Shown one piece after another: positions 54,580 through 63,715 of a stretch of 64,000 bases of DNA. Within the stretch, counting starts at the first letter, position 1; each line of letters starts with the position of its first letter. The stretch comes from Halioglobus japonicus (lineage in GTDB: Bacteria > Pseudomonadota > Gammaproteobacteria > Pseudomonadales > Halieaceae), in assembly GCF_001983995.1 (NCBI RefSeq), contig NZ_CP019450.1:1984001-2048000 (forward strand). The letters run 5' to 3'. The notes below the pieces were generated by a model. That model saw only the letters and a program-made list of their open reading frames with translations, was not told the DNA's origin and did not search any database. Made by a program: the position numbers and the translations under genes.

Positions 54580-55739
54580 CTAGCCCAGTGAGGCAACGCT
54601 CTTGATAATCAATCGCACCAGTTCGGCCTGTCGGGAAATACCGGTTTTCGCGAAGATCGACTTTAACTGGGCCCTGGCGGTGTGCTGGGAAATATTTTGT
54701 ACTTCAGAGACCTCTGCCAGGCTCAGGCCGCGCGCCAGCAAAATGGCCAGATTGGCTTCTGCGGGAGTGAGCTCAAACAGCTCTCCGAGGGTTTGTTTGG
54801 AGGCCGATTCGTGCTGATCGGGGTCCGAGATAAAGACCGCTGCGCAGGGGCTTGATTGGCCCTGACTCCATTCGGAGTGCGGCACCGGGCGTACTACCAG
54901 ACCGAGATCGGAGCGGCTGCCAGAGCGCGGAACTCGCAGCGCGTGAGCCACTGAGGGTTGCCCCTGGGCCTGTGCGGCAATGATTGTTGCCAGCGCCTGC
55001 TGCAGCTGACGGTTGGCGTCACGCCCGGCCAATTGCAGGCTGTCGCCGTTGCGGGTGAGACCATCACCTTCTTCGAGTAGCACCTGGGCGATCGGATTGG
55101 CGTTGCGAATTCTGGCTTGCTCGTCGAGGATGATGGTGGCCACCGCCAGTTGCGAAACGGCGCCGGCATAGACATCGCGTTCCGAGGTGGTGCGATTGAG
55201 GGTTGCGTATATTTCTATGGCTCGTCTGAGATGGGGGTCAACCGTCGCAGCAACTCGCGGTCGCGTTCGTTGAAACGCGGTTCCTGCTCTCGGCGGGATA
55301 GACGCAGTCGTGCCAGCATACCGCCGGGCTCTGCAGTGTCGACCCCGAGAATTCTGAACAATCCAATCGGGTGCAGGTATTGTCGATAGTAGTCCGACGC
55401 AGTCAGCGCTTCGTCGGGCAATATGTCTTCCAGCGCTGTCACTTTTTCCAGCGGCAGATTAACGAACGGGTCGAGGGAGAAAAACTCATCGCGATAGGCT
55501 GTCAGTTCCCAGTCATCGGGGCTGGCCAATGCGGGCGCATCGGCACCTTCAGGGCGGACGCTATTGAGGATCAGCCCGGGATCACCGACGGCGGGGGGGC
55601 GCAATACCAGTGACACTACCTGAACATCGAGCATCTCGCGCAGCGCTGGCAGTGCACTTTGCCAGGGCTGTTCTTCCAGCGGGCCCTGGTATATCAGCCC
55701 TATCAGCTCGTCGTAGTCAGTGTCGAAAGAAGCGTGCAC
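54580..55739 (-). pseudogene. LuxR-family regulator, broken by one missing base in a five-base C/G run
   Basis: Two frames make one protein of about 386 aa. The first (55739-55215, GTG start) is an uncharacterised sensor half; the second (to 54580) ends in a LuxR helix-turn-helix (FELTPAEANLAILLARGLSL ... NISQHTARAQLKSIFAKTG). The join lies in GGGGG at 55233-55237 (plus strand); one added base gives LTPHLRRAIEIYATLN. The start is 6 bp after the GGDEF-EAL gene, so both are likely co-expressed. Other damage is absent; an error in the sequence is likely. Confidence 0.8.
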
Positions 55740-55745
55740 GGCGGA

Positions 55746-58700
55746 TTATCGCGCTATGGTGGAAAGTTCGGCAGTAATCTCGGATAGGGGTTTCGGTTTG
55801 CCCACGCCCCAGCCCTGCAGGTAGTCGACCCCAATTTCCTTGAGCTTGGCAATAATCTCATCGTTTTCCACCGATTCGGCAATGGTTTCCTGGCCGAGGA
55901 AGTGCGCCAGATCGTTAATCGATCGGGCCATAGCGTAGTCGGCTCGGCTGTGGTGGATATTGGAGATAAATGTGCCGTCAATTTTGACATAGTCAACGGG
56001 CAGTTCGCGCAGATAGTTGTGGCTGGCAAGCCCGGTGCCGAAATCATCGATTGAGAACTTACAGCCAATGTTGCGAAACGCCTGGACGAAGTCGGCGGCC
56101 TTGACAAGGTTGGAGATAGTGCCGGTCTCAGTGATCTCGAAGCAGATGAGGCTGGTGCCCACACCGAACTCGGAGATCTGCTCCAGCAGGTATTCCATAA
56201 AATCGTCGTCGGTGACGCTGACGCCGGACAGGTTAATGGCCAGGTGCGGGACTTCTTTCTGATCGTCCATCAGCTGGCTGATCCAGCTGAATGCCTCGCG
56301 GATCACCCAGCGGTCGACCAGTGTCATAAAGCCGTACTGCTCGGCAGACTGGATGAACTCTTCCGGCGACGTGATGGAGCCGTCCTTGTTGCGTAAGGCC
56401 AGCAACAATTCATAGTGCCGACGCTGCGGCGTATCGCCATCGACAGCGCTTTGCACAATGGGCTGAGCTCGCAATACAAAGCGATCGGTCGCCAATGCCT
56501 GCTCGAGATCTTCCCGGGAGCGGTCTTTCTCGTTTTGGTAGGTAGTCGCCTGGGCCTGATCCTCGTGATACATCTCTACACGGTTGCGCCCTTGTTCCTT
56601 GGCGTGGTGCATCGCCACGCGGGCTGACTCGAGCAGCTCCGCGGCCGCCTGGCTGTGCTCGAGGATCGGTGCGACACCGATGGAAACGGTAAATGAGACT
56701 TTTTCGCCCTCGATATCGAGACTGGCTTGCTCGATATCACTGCGAATTTTCTCTCCTAACTGGGCCGCCTGTTCCGCTGAGCGATCTAATAACAGTAGCG
56801 CGAACTCGTCGCCCTCCAGACGCGCTGAAGAACACTTTTTGCCGTGCAGCTGCGCGAGGAGTTTGCTGAATTCCAGTAGTACCTGGTCGCCGCTCACCTG
56901 GTCATAGACCTGGTTGACCAGATCGAACTGATCGACGTTGATATACAGCAGCGCGTGTTGCGTTTGTTTCCGCCGGGCGTGGTTAAGCGCTCTTTCCAGC
57001 TGATTGACGAAGGTATCGCGGTTAACAAGCTGGGTCAGCGAGTCGTGATTACGGGCGAAGCTGAGGGTTTTCTGCGCCTGTTCCAGTGTCCGGTAAATGC
57101 TCTTGTCCACGACCGACATATCGTCCGAGGGGGTAGGTGTTTGCGCTCCCCGGCTGAGTTTACGCGCCAGCTGTACCGCGTTTAGATCGGCGGTTTTGTG
57201 GCCGCGTTCATCGACAAAGATAAATCGATCTTTCTCCTCACTAATCCAGGCCAGGCGCATACGGTGGCGCTGCCCCTGTGCGTCCCGGTAACTTAACCAG
57301 GAATCGGGCTGTAATTGTTCAACGCGACGTACCCAGCGTCGCAGGCGCGGTAGTTCCCGTACCTTGGAATGAAGTGCTTCGGTATCTTTATCTTCGCTTG
57401 TCGGCGTCGCATCGACCTCGGCCGATTCAACGCTTTGATTGTTGGTCAGGATGTCGCGGAGTTCTTCCAGCACGGACTCGTGAGCCACGTTGGTAGGCAG
57501 TGCTGAAGTAATTTGCTGACCTACCATGTCCAGCAGCGTTTCCGCTTCCATGCCGCGCTGCATGCCCACGTCACGATCAGCGTCGCCGTCCTGCAGCTGG
57601 GCTAACCACGAGACCAGCAGGTCGAGGCTGTTGACCTGATCTGACCAGACCTGGCTGTCGGGGCCCTCTTTGACATGGGTGAGAACCAGCAGGTCTCGAT
57701 AGCCACTTTCAACCAGGTCCAGCAATACGCGCGGCGCAGCCGGCGGGCGGATACGCTCGTTAATCACATCACTGACGGCGCGCCTTGCCTGGTGCAGTTT
57801 CTCCTGACCTTCCTGGGTGCGAACGACTCGCTCAACATTGCGCGCAATGGCGCGCTGCTGCTGATCTAACAGACGGTCGATTTTGCTCAGGGCGCGGCTG
57901 AATACGGCGTCGTCCTGGTCATAGTCCTTAACAATTTCGTCAACGACATGGTTAATGCGTTCTTCGAGTACGCGGTTGGGAAAGTTCGCCGAAGTGGCCA
58001 ATGAGGACAGTTTGTCGACCATGTCGCGAGCCACATGGCCGCGATCGGCAAAAAATGTCTGGTCCAGCAGGGCAAGTTTTGCCAGTGGAATCTGCAGGTT
58101 ACTCAGAGCGGGTTTCAGCTCATCGTTGACATTGAGTTCTGCGTGAATCGTTCCGAATAAATTGTCGACCAGATCGAGCTGGTTGAGACTGTCGGCGCTG
58201 AGACCGCCGGTGCCTTGTAAATCGCCCAGCTGCTCGCGGTGATCGGCGAGAAATTCGCGCAGCGAGGTGGCTTCACGCAGGGCCGCCTGCACTGCGGTGT
58301 CGCGCTGGATGCTGCCCAGCGCACTGGCCACTGCCCGGGCATCTGCCAGCGGGTTGGTGTTCGCAGTACCGTCAACTGGCGCTCCCCAGTTATCCGGCGC
58401 TGCCTGCTGTACGCCCAGCCCGCGTCTTAGATTCAGGGCGTCGATGATGGACTGGTACATACTCAGCGCAGAGGGATCGATACTGCCGGGTGTTGTCTGC
58501 GGCGCAGCTGCTGTGTGAGCCTGTTCGCCCTGACCGTCGCTGCTCGCGTGAGATTCAACGGCCGCGGGTGGGCCCGAGCGCGGGTTGCGTGTGGTGGTCC
58601 CGGTGGTCGGTGGGCGCAATAGTGATCCTTTGGTGCGTATCCGTTCCTCCAGCCCGCCGCCGATGCCGTGCTCCTCGAGGAAACTGTTGAGGTGCTGATA

Positions 58701-59633
58701 GGGCTCATCGAGCTTGCGGATGACCTTGCGCGCAAAGTAGTCGTAGCTTGCCCCAGCTGCTTCCGGGGGAAGTTCCAGCGAGCTGATGCCTATCTGAAAG
58801 GCCTGGCTCAGCTGGCGTGGGTGGATGGGCAGACGCACCTGGAGAGGATCGGCGCTGATTAGTTTGGCCGTGCGGAGAATAAGCGCTTCCAGCGGCAGGG
58901 CGTGTTGCTCCTCACCCATAGCTACCATGCGATTAATCGCCAGGTCGTGCTCATAGTCGTTCAGGTCAACCAGGTCCAACTGATCGGCCGGCGTACCTCC
59001 CTGAGTAAAGCTACGGCCTCCTTCAGGGGGGCAGAGCTCGTTGAAATAGCCGGCCACCGTATCCAAGGTGATCTGACTAAGGCGCTCCATCTCGTGGCGA
59101 ATTTTGTTGGCACCGTCGTACAGTGGGTGGCCTTGGTCATTTCTATTGCCGGCCTGGGCTGACTTTTCCACCAGGTGCGGTACCAGATCGTGAAGAAAGT
59201 GTTTGAATAGCTCAGAGACCCGCAACATCGAGCGGGTGCGCAGTTCGCGCAGCAGGCGGGTATGCTCGGCGCTGGAGCCTTTCAGCTCGTGTTCTGCGTC
59301 GGACAGGCTCTTCTGCTCCTGGCGAGCGAGCAGGCGCAGAATCGTGTCGCGATGGCCGGTTTCGAGTAGCCGCAGGGTAAGGTTTTTGCCATCGATGGCC
59401 GACACCTGAATCGTCACTTTTTCATCGGGCTCATCGGGGTTGTAGTAAAGGGTAGCCTCGATACCGGGTTTAACCCGGACTTTGTCTCCAGTAGTGGCTC
59501 CTTGAATAAGTTGAACCTGAGCAAGGGTAAACTCGCTCCTGTCGAGCACTGCGAGTTGGCCGGCTAGTCTGGCGGACGTCTCCAATTCCAGCATGGCGTG
59601 TAGGGAGGGAGGTTGTTCTGGCGCTCCGGGCAT
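55746..59633 (-). CDS. DUF1631 - GGDEF - EAL protein (cyclic di-GMP turnover or sensing)
   Basis: The protein has 1295 aa from the ATG at 59633 (AGGA 5-6 nt upstream), preferred to a further start at 59717. A long DUF1631 region fills about residues 1-740. A GGDEF domain near 860-1010 has LEGDEF in place of GGDEF (near 938). An EAL domain (about 1040-1290) has ELL for EAL but keeps NLS, FEITE, DDFGTG and YVKIDG residues, so hydrolysis may remain. No membrane helix is seen. It may sense or degrade cyclic di-GMP. Its stop is 6 bp from the LuxR start; a similar domain set occurs in many marine gammaproteobacteria. Confidence 0.85.
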   Translation of the reverse strand: MPGAPEQPPSLHAMLELETSARLAGQLAVLDRSEFTLAQVQLIQGATTGDKVRVKPGIEATLYYNPDEPDEKVTIQVSAIDGKNLTLRLLETGHRDTILRLLARQEQKSLSDAEHELKGSSAEHTRLLRELRTRSMLRVSELFKHFLHDLVPHLVEKSAQAGNRNDQGHPLYDGANKIRHEMERLSQITLDTVAGYFNELCPPEGGRSFTQGGTPADQLDLVDLNDYEHDLAINRMVAMGEEQHALPLEALILRTAKLISADPLQVRLPIHPRQLSQAFQIGISSLELPPEAAGASYDYFARKVIRKLDEPYQHLNSFLEEHGIGGGLEERIRTKGSLLRPPTTGTTTRNPRSGPPAAVESHASSDGQGEQAHTAAAPQTTPGSIDPSALSMYQSIIDALNLRRGLGVQQAAPDNWGAPVDGTANTNPLADARAVASALGSIQRDTAVQAALREATSLREFLADHREQLGDLQGTGGLSADSLNQLDLVDNLFGTIHAELNVNDELKPALSNLQIPLAKLALLDQTFFADRGHVARDMVDKLSSLATSANFPNRVLEERINHVVDEIVKDYDQDDAVFSRALSKIDRLLDQQQRAIARNVERVVRTQEGQEKLHQARRAVSDVINERIRPPAAPRVLLDLVESGYRDLLVLTHVKEGPDSQVWSDQVNSLDLLVSWLAQLQDGDADRDVGMQRGMEAETLLDMVGQQITSALPTNVAHESVLEELRDILTNNQSVESAEVDATPTSEDKDTEALHSKVRELPRLRRWVRRVEQLQPDSWLSYRDAQGQRHRMRLAWISEEKDRFIFVDERGHKTADLNAVQLARKLSRGAQTPTPSDDMSVVDKSIYRTLEQAQKTLSFARNHDSLTQLVNRDTFVNQLERALNHARRKQTQHALLYINVDQFDLVNQVYDQVSGDQVLLEFSKLLAQLHGKKCSSARLEGDEFALLLLDRSAEQAAQLGEKIRSDIEQASLDIEGEKVSFTVSIGVAPILEHSQAAAELLESARVAMHHAKEQGRNRVEMYHEDQAQATTYQNEKDRSREDLEQALATDRFVLRAQPIVQSAVDGDTPQRRHYELLLALRNKDGSITSPEEFIQSAEQYGFMTLVDRWVIREAFSWISQLMDDQKEVPHLAINLSGVSVTDDDFMEYLLEQISEFGVGTSLICFEITETGTISNLVKAADFVQAFRNIGCKFSIDDFGTGLASHNYLRELPVDYVKIDGTFISNIHHSRADYAMARSINDLAHFLGQETIAESVENDEIIAKLKEIGVDYLQGWGVGKPKPLSEITAELSTIAR

Positions 59634-59731
59634 TCTTATCCTGATGTTATTGCAGCTGCTGGCCGGGGCAGGGCCCCGTTTTCTCCGGCAGTATAACGTT
59701 ATAACGGGTGGCGACAAACCGCGTGAGGGCG

Positions 59732-61960
59732 CTACTTGCCGCGTTTGCGTTTAAGCCACTTTTTGAACCTTTGTTTGTTGTCGTAGTAGTGGAACGGTAT
59801 GCGCCACAGCGGGGACAGTGATTTGCCCAGATGCTGCTCGTATACGTCAATAAACAGTGCGCGATCCGGCCACGTGAGTTTGTAGGCGATGCGAATCAGA
59901 TCTAACATGCGGTCCCGATTGCGGACTTTTGAGCCGGGCCCGGACCAGGTCCGCGCCCTGCCTATATCGATCGCCATGGCCTCTACCTGGCCGTCATCAG
60001 CCTGGATGAGCAACAGGTTTCCCGAGGACAAGTCGCGGTGGATGATCTGCTTGTCGTGCATGTGGCACACGAAGCCGGCGATGATGTCGAACCAGGTGGC
60101 CTTGTCGAGGCCCCGATATGTCGCAGCACCGTCATTGAATGCGCGATAGACGTCGCGGCTTGAAAACGCATTCGGGACGAACTGGCAAACGTACCAGGAG
60201 TCGCGAATGCCAGCCTGTTCCGGCGCCTCGAAGAAGGCCACCGGCAGTGGTGTGGCGACGCCGCGGCGCAACATCTGACAGGCATTGTCCCAGTGGCGAC
60301 GGCCTTTACTGGGCCTGAACCGGTAAGTGAATCGTTTGAATCCGACAACCCGATTGAGTTTTACCGTCAGCGTGTTGTCAGCCTGGCGTGGGTCGGCGAT
60401 GTTCCACAGCCGGTTGCGCTTATCGCGCATGACCTGCAGCTCGGGGTATTGGCCCAGTGCCGCAGGATGCAGCAGTGGTGCCGCTTCCAGGTCCTCTTGT
60501 TGCGCGTCCGCGCGCAGCATGGCCGCGCCATACCAGGCACTGTCCTGTAACGGCGTGGATTGCCACTGGCGACTGCTTAAGTGGGCGAGGCTGGTCATGG
60601 CAGGAGCAAATCGTGGGTTCGCCAGCCCGGGGTGGAGCGTGTCAGTGGGCAAATCGATATACAGGGGGTGTTCGTTGATGACCACGGGCGCATCCATTGA
60701 CACTCCGCCGGCATTGCGGAAGCTGGCATGACGCAATTGGCCACTGCTGAGTATATTCGACAGCGGCAAGGCTTGAGCATCGCGGCACCATGTGAGTAGA
60801 AATGATTTCCCCTCAGAGTCTATGAACTGTCCCAGGGTCAGCCCGGCCGGATCATGATGAAACTGTTGGCACTGGGCACCTGCCATACGATCGATCAAAT
60901 ATCCCAGTGCGGTAAATGCCGGCGTCGGCTGAAAATGTGCGGCGTTGCCCCGAATACGCTGGTAGTAGCTCACCTGGTCAATGACCGGGTAGTCATCGGC
61001 TGCGTCGTCGATCAAACCATCGCGGGAACAGATCAGCGGGCCCCAGTAGACTTTGTCGAGTGCTTCACTGGCGCTGGCCAGGGCCAGGTAGCGCACCAGG
61101 TAGTCGACCCGCTTTTGCTCGGGCTCAGCGTAGCGTCGCTGTAGCCGCTTAATCGTCCAGCAGGTGTAGGTGCAGTACAGCTGGCTGGCGCCTACCGAGG
61201 TGCCCATGGCTTTCAGCATGCGCGCTTTCTTGACCAGATTCAGCTTGAGCAGATCGCGGGCGAGACGCCCCAACACGCGGTGGTCGAACGCTTCCGGCTC
61301 AACCACTCGCTCCACGAATAAATTGTCCGTGTGGATGGCAGGCGCTACATCCAGGTGGTTCAGCATGCTGAGATAGGTGGCGTTGTACAGCGGTTCGAAA
61401 TCGGACACGTTAGGCCCGCCAACCGGGACTGTCGCGTCGCGGGTGCGCTGTCTGGCGATGTAGGTCGCCATGACGATGCCGGGAGAGCTAAACCCTGACC
61501 ACTTGCCGCGATTGGGTGTATTGCCAATTTCGATCGCATGCACTCGCTCACCCCAGCGGGAAAATACTGTCTCGACGAAATTGCCCCAGCGCTGCTGCGC
61601 CTGGACATCATCGAATATCAGGTTGGCTTCGGCTGCCGGGGGTAACAGATCGAGCATGACCTCAAAGCCGTCGCCCAGCAGTCGTTCGAGCAGTCGCTCG
61701 GCCGGCCCCTGAAGACTTTCATAGCTGAAGTGCATGCGCACGTGGCGCAGGCCCAGTTCACTGAGTCGAGCGCAGATATAATCGTCGCCCTCTGCGTTGT
61801 CGGCGGGTGCCACGTTCACCCCGAAAAAGTGCTCGGCGATGGTGTGCTGCGGGCTTGGCTGGTGTGATTCGCCGAGGTGACGCATGCTCTGGCCAATCGC
61901 ACGAATGAATTCCAGCCCCGCCAGCGGGTAACCGTATAGCGGGTGAAGCAGCTTGTTCAA
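59732..61960 (-). CDS. Fusion of glycosidase-like TIM barrel and Kdo/WaaP-like kinase
   Basis: The protein has 742 aa. The first half (to about residue 420) resembles a clan GH-A barrel: HVRMHFSYESLQG, FEVMLDLLPPAAE and HAIEIGNTPNRGKWSG. The last reads NTP where an active GH-A enzyme would have the acid/base Glu (NEP), so catalysis is doubtful. The second half (about 540-742) has a lipopolysaccharide-kinase fold: IIHRDLSSGNLLL and MAIDIGRARTW carry catalytic Asp and metal Asp. It may phosphorylate envelope glycolipid with the barrel as sugar binder (inference). A basic KKWLKRKRGK tail ends it. Confidence 0.75.
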   Translation of the reverse strand: MNKLLHPLYGYPLAGLEFIRAIGQSMRHLGESHQPSPQHTIAEHFFGVNVAPADNAEGDDYICARLSELGLRHVRMHFSYESLQGPAERLLERLLGDGFEVMLDLLPPAAEANLIFDDVQAQQRWGNFVETVFSRWGERVHAIEIGNTPNRGKWSGFSSPGIVMATYIARQRTRDATVPVGGPNVSDFEPLYNATYLSMLNHLDVAPAIHTDNLFVERVVEPEAFDHRVLGRLARDLLKLNLVKKARMLKAMGTSVGASQLYCTYTCWTIKRLQRRYAEPEQKRVDYLVRYLALASASEALDKVYWGPLICSRDGLIDDAADDYPVIDQVSYYQRIRGNAAHFQPTPAFTALGYLIDRMAGAQCQQFHHDPAGLTLGQFIDSEGKSFLLTWCRDAQALPLSNILSSGQLRHASFRNAGGVSMDAPVVINEHPLYIDLPTDTLHPGLANPRFAPAMTSLAHLSSRQWQSTPLQDSAWYGAAMLRADAQQEDLEAAPLLHPAALGQYPELQVMRDKRNRLWNIADPRQADNTLTVKLNRVVGFKRFTYRFRPSKGRRHWDNACQMLRRGVATPLPVAFFEAPEQAGIRDSWYVCQFVPNAFSSRDVYRAFNDGAATYRGLDKATWFDIIAGFVCHMHDKQIIHRDLSSGNLLLIQADDGQVEAMAIDIGRARTWSGPGSKVRNRDRMLDLIRIAYKLTWPDRALFIDVYEQHLGKSLSPLWRIPFHYYDNKQRFKKWLKRKRGK

Positions 61961-62027
61961 TGGCGAGGTTCCCTGTGCCGGGTCAGTGGACAGGGGGCAT
62001 TATAACAGGCTGTGATAGACCTTGGGG

Positions 62028-62807
62028 TCAGCCTTGCTCGACGTTTGCTGCGCTGAGGAACGCGGGCTTTTCGCCTCCACCGTGAACGGCGAAGCTGGTG
62101 CCGCTGACATAGGACGAGAGCGAGGAGCCCAGGAACAGGCAGGCATTGCCAATATCCTGCGGAACCGCCATGCGTCCCAGGGGGATTGTGGCGCCCACCG
62201 CGGCAATACCCTCATCATCACCGTAGTGCAGATGCGCCTGTTCGGTCTGGGTCAGGCCTACAATCAGCGCATTGACGCGCACTTTCGGCGCCCATTCAAC
62301 CGCGAGTGACGTGCCCAGATTGACCAGGCCGGCCTTGGCTGCGCCATAGGCCGCGGTGCCCGGAGACGGGCGTATGGTGCTGACACTGGCGATATTAATG
62401 ATGCTGCCCCCGCTTTCCTGGGTTTGCATGACCCGGTTGGCCACCTGGGCGAAATTAAGCGGGGCGATGAGGTTGAGGCGGATGATGGATTCAGAGAAAC
62501 GCGGCGAGGCTGTCGCTGCATCGGCATAGGGCGCACCGCCGGCATTGTTGACCAGCACATCCAGCGTGCCGAAGGTTTGCACCGCGAAGTCGACGCAGGC
62601 TTCTACCTGCTCGTAGTCGCGCACGTCACAGGGGGTGAAGCGGGCGGTATTGCCATTGGCACTGGGCAACGTGTCGGGTTCGCTGCGGCCGCAGATCACT
62701 ACATTCGCACCCATCGCCAGAAAACGTTCACTAATGCCTTTGCCGACGCCCTTGCCGCCGCCAGTGACCAGTATGGTTTTGCCGGTGAAATCCAGGGGGT
62801 TGTCCAT
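62028..62807 (-). CDS. Short-chain dehydrogenase/reductase
   Basis: The protein has 259 aa. Classical SDR motifs: TGGGKGVGKGI, NNAGG, Ser in IASVSTI and YGAAKAGLV with Tyr and Lys. The C-terminal MAVPQDIGNACLFLGSSLSS segment is typical. Substrate unknown. It is divergent from npdG-cofE with an inverted repeat between them, so it may belong to the F420-linked metabolism. Confidence 0.88.
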   Translation of the reverse strand: MDNPLDFTGKTILVTGGGKGVGKGISERFLAMGANVVICGRSEPDTLPSANGNTARFTPCDVRDYEQVEACVDFAVQTFGTLDVLVNNAGGAPYADAATASPRFSESIIRLNLIAPLNFAQVANRVMQTQESGGSIINIASVSTIRPSPGTAAYGAAKAGLVNLGTSLAVEWAPKVRVNALIVGLTQTEQAHLHYGDDEGIAAVGATIPLGRMAVPQDIGNACLFLGSSLSSYVSGTSFAVHGGGEKPAFLSAANVEQG

Positions 62808-62890
62808 ATAGTTTTACTCCAGTTGACAGCCGTTGCGCCGGGCTTGTGGTGGTTTGACTAAACACATACTATGCCGGTCCGGTGCCCATC

Positions 62891-62931
62891 CTAAAGCAAA
62901 TGGCCACGGCAGAACATTTGATCTGCTTTAG
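62891..62931. promoter_or_regulatory. Inverted repeat in the SDR - npdG divergent gap
   Basis: CTAAAGCA (62891-62898) and TGCTTTAG (62924-62931) are perfect 8-bp arms, 25 bp apart. An inner AAATG/CATTT pair extends the symmetry with a bulge. It is central in the 208-bp gap and may be an operator or loop site. Confidence 0.5.
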
Positions 62932-63015
62932 CCGCCCGGCGGTACCAATGACAAGCGGCGCATGGTTGGAATTGCTGTACTGCGCTGCCTTCATCGATTA
63001 TTGGGAAATAACATC

Positions 63016-63699
63016 ATGACAACAGATTCACTACCGGTGCTGGCCATTCTGGGCGGCACAGGCGACCTCGGAACAGGCCTGGCACGACGCTGGGCGCAAG
63101 CTGGCTACCAGGTAATTATTGGTTCTCGCACCCAGGAAAAGGCGGATGCCGCCGTCACTGATCTCAAGGAAGTTATGGCTGAGCGCGGCGTTGCCGAGAT
63201 CAGCGTTTCTGCCGAGGAAAACCTGGCCGCCGCTGAGGCTGCAGATATTGTTGCGATTACCGTGCCTTTCAGCCACCAGGCGTCGACCCTGGAACTGGTC
63301 AAACCGGCACTCCAGGGTAAAATTCTGATCGATGTCACCGTGCCGCTGGTGCCGCCGAAAGTGGCCCGCGTACAACTGCCCGAAGGCGGCAGTGCCGGTC
63401 AGATCGCCCAGGACCTGCTGGGTGAAGAGGTTATGGTCGTGTCGGCGTTCCAGAATGTTGCCGCCGCCCACCTTCAGGAAGGCAGTAACCTGGATTGCGA
63501 TGTGCTCGTTTGTGGCAACAAGAAGGCTGCCAGGGAGCAGGTAATTACCCTGGTAGAAGCAGCGGGCATGCGCGGCTTCCATGCGGGTATGATTAATAAC
63601 GCTGCAGCAGCAGAGGCACTCACTTCCGTACTGATCGTCATCAACAAGCAGTACAGCTGTCACGCCGGTATCCGTATTACCGGCCTCGGCGACGATTGA
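63016..63699 (+). CDS. npdG: NADPH-dependent F420 reductase (NpdG family)
   Basis: The protein has 227 aa from the ATG at 63016; a longer frame begins at 62962 but only adds a leader. AILGGTGDLGTGLARRWAQA is the NADP motif, followed by VIIGSRTQEKA with the Ser/Arg for NADP 2'-phosphate, and the AFQNVAAAHLQ segment of Fno/NpdG. It exchanges hydride between NADPH and coenzyme F420. The next gene, cofE, makes F420 polyglutamate, supporting the assignment. Confidence 0.88.
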   Translation: MTTDSLPVLAILGGTGDLGTGLARRWAQAGYQVIIGSRTQEKADAAVTDLKEVMAERGVAEISVSAEENLAAAEAADIVAITVPFSHQASTLELVKPALQGKILIDVTVPLVPPKVARVQLPEGGSAGQIAQDLLGEEVMVVSAFQNVAAAHLQEGSNLDCDVLVCGNKKAAREQVITLVEAAGMRGFHAGMINNAAAAEALTSVLIVINKQYSCHAGIRITGLGDD

Positions 63700-63715
63700 A
63701 TACACTGGCTGCACA

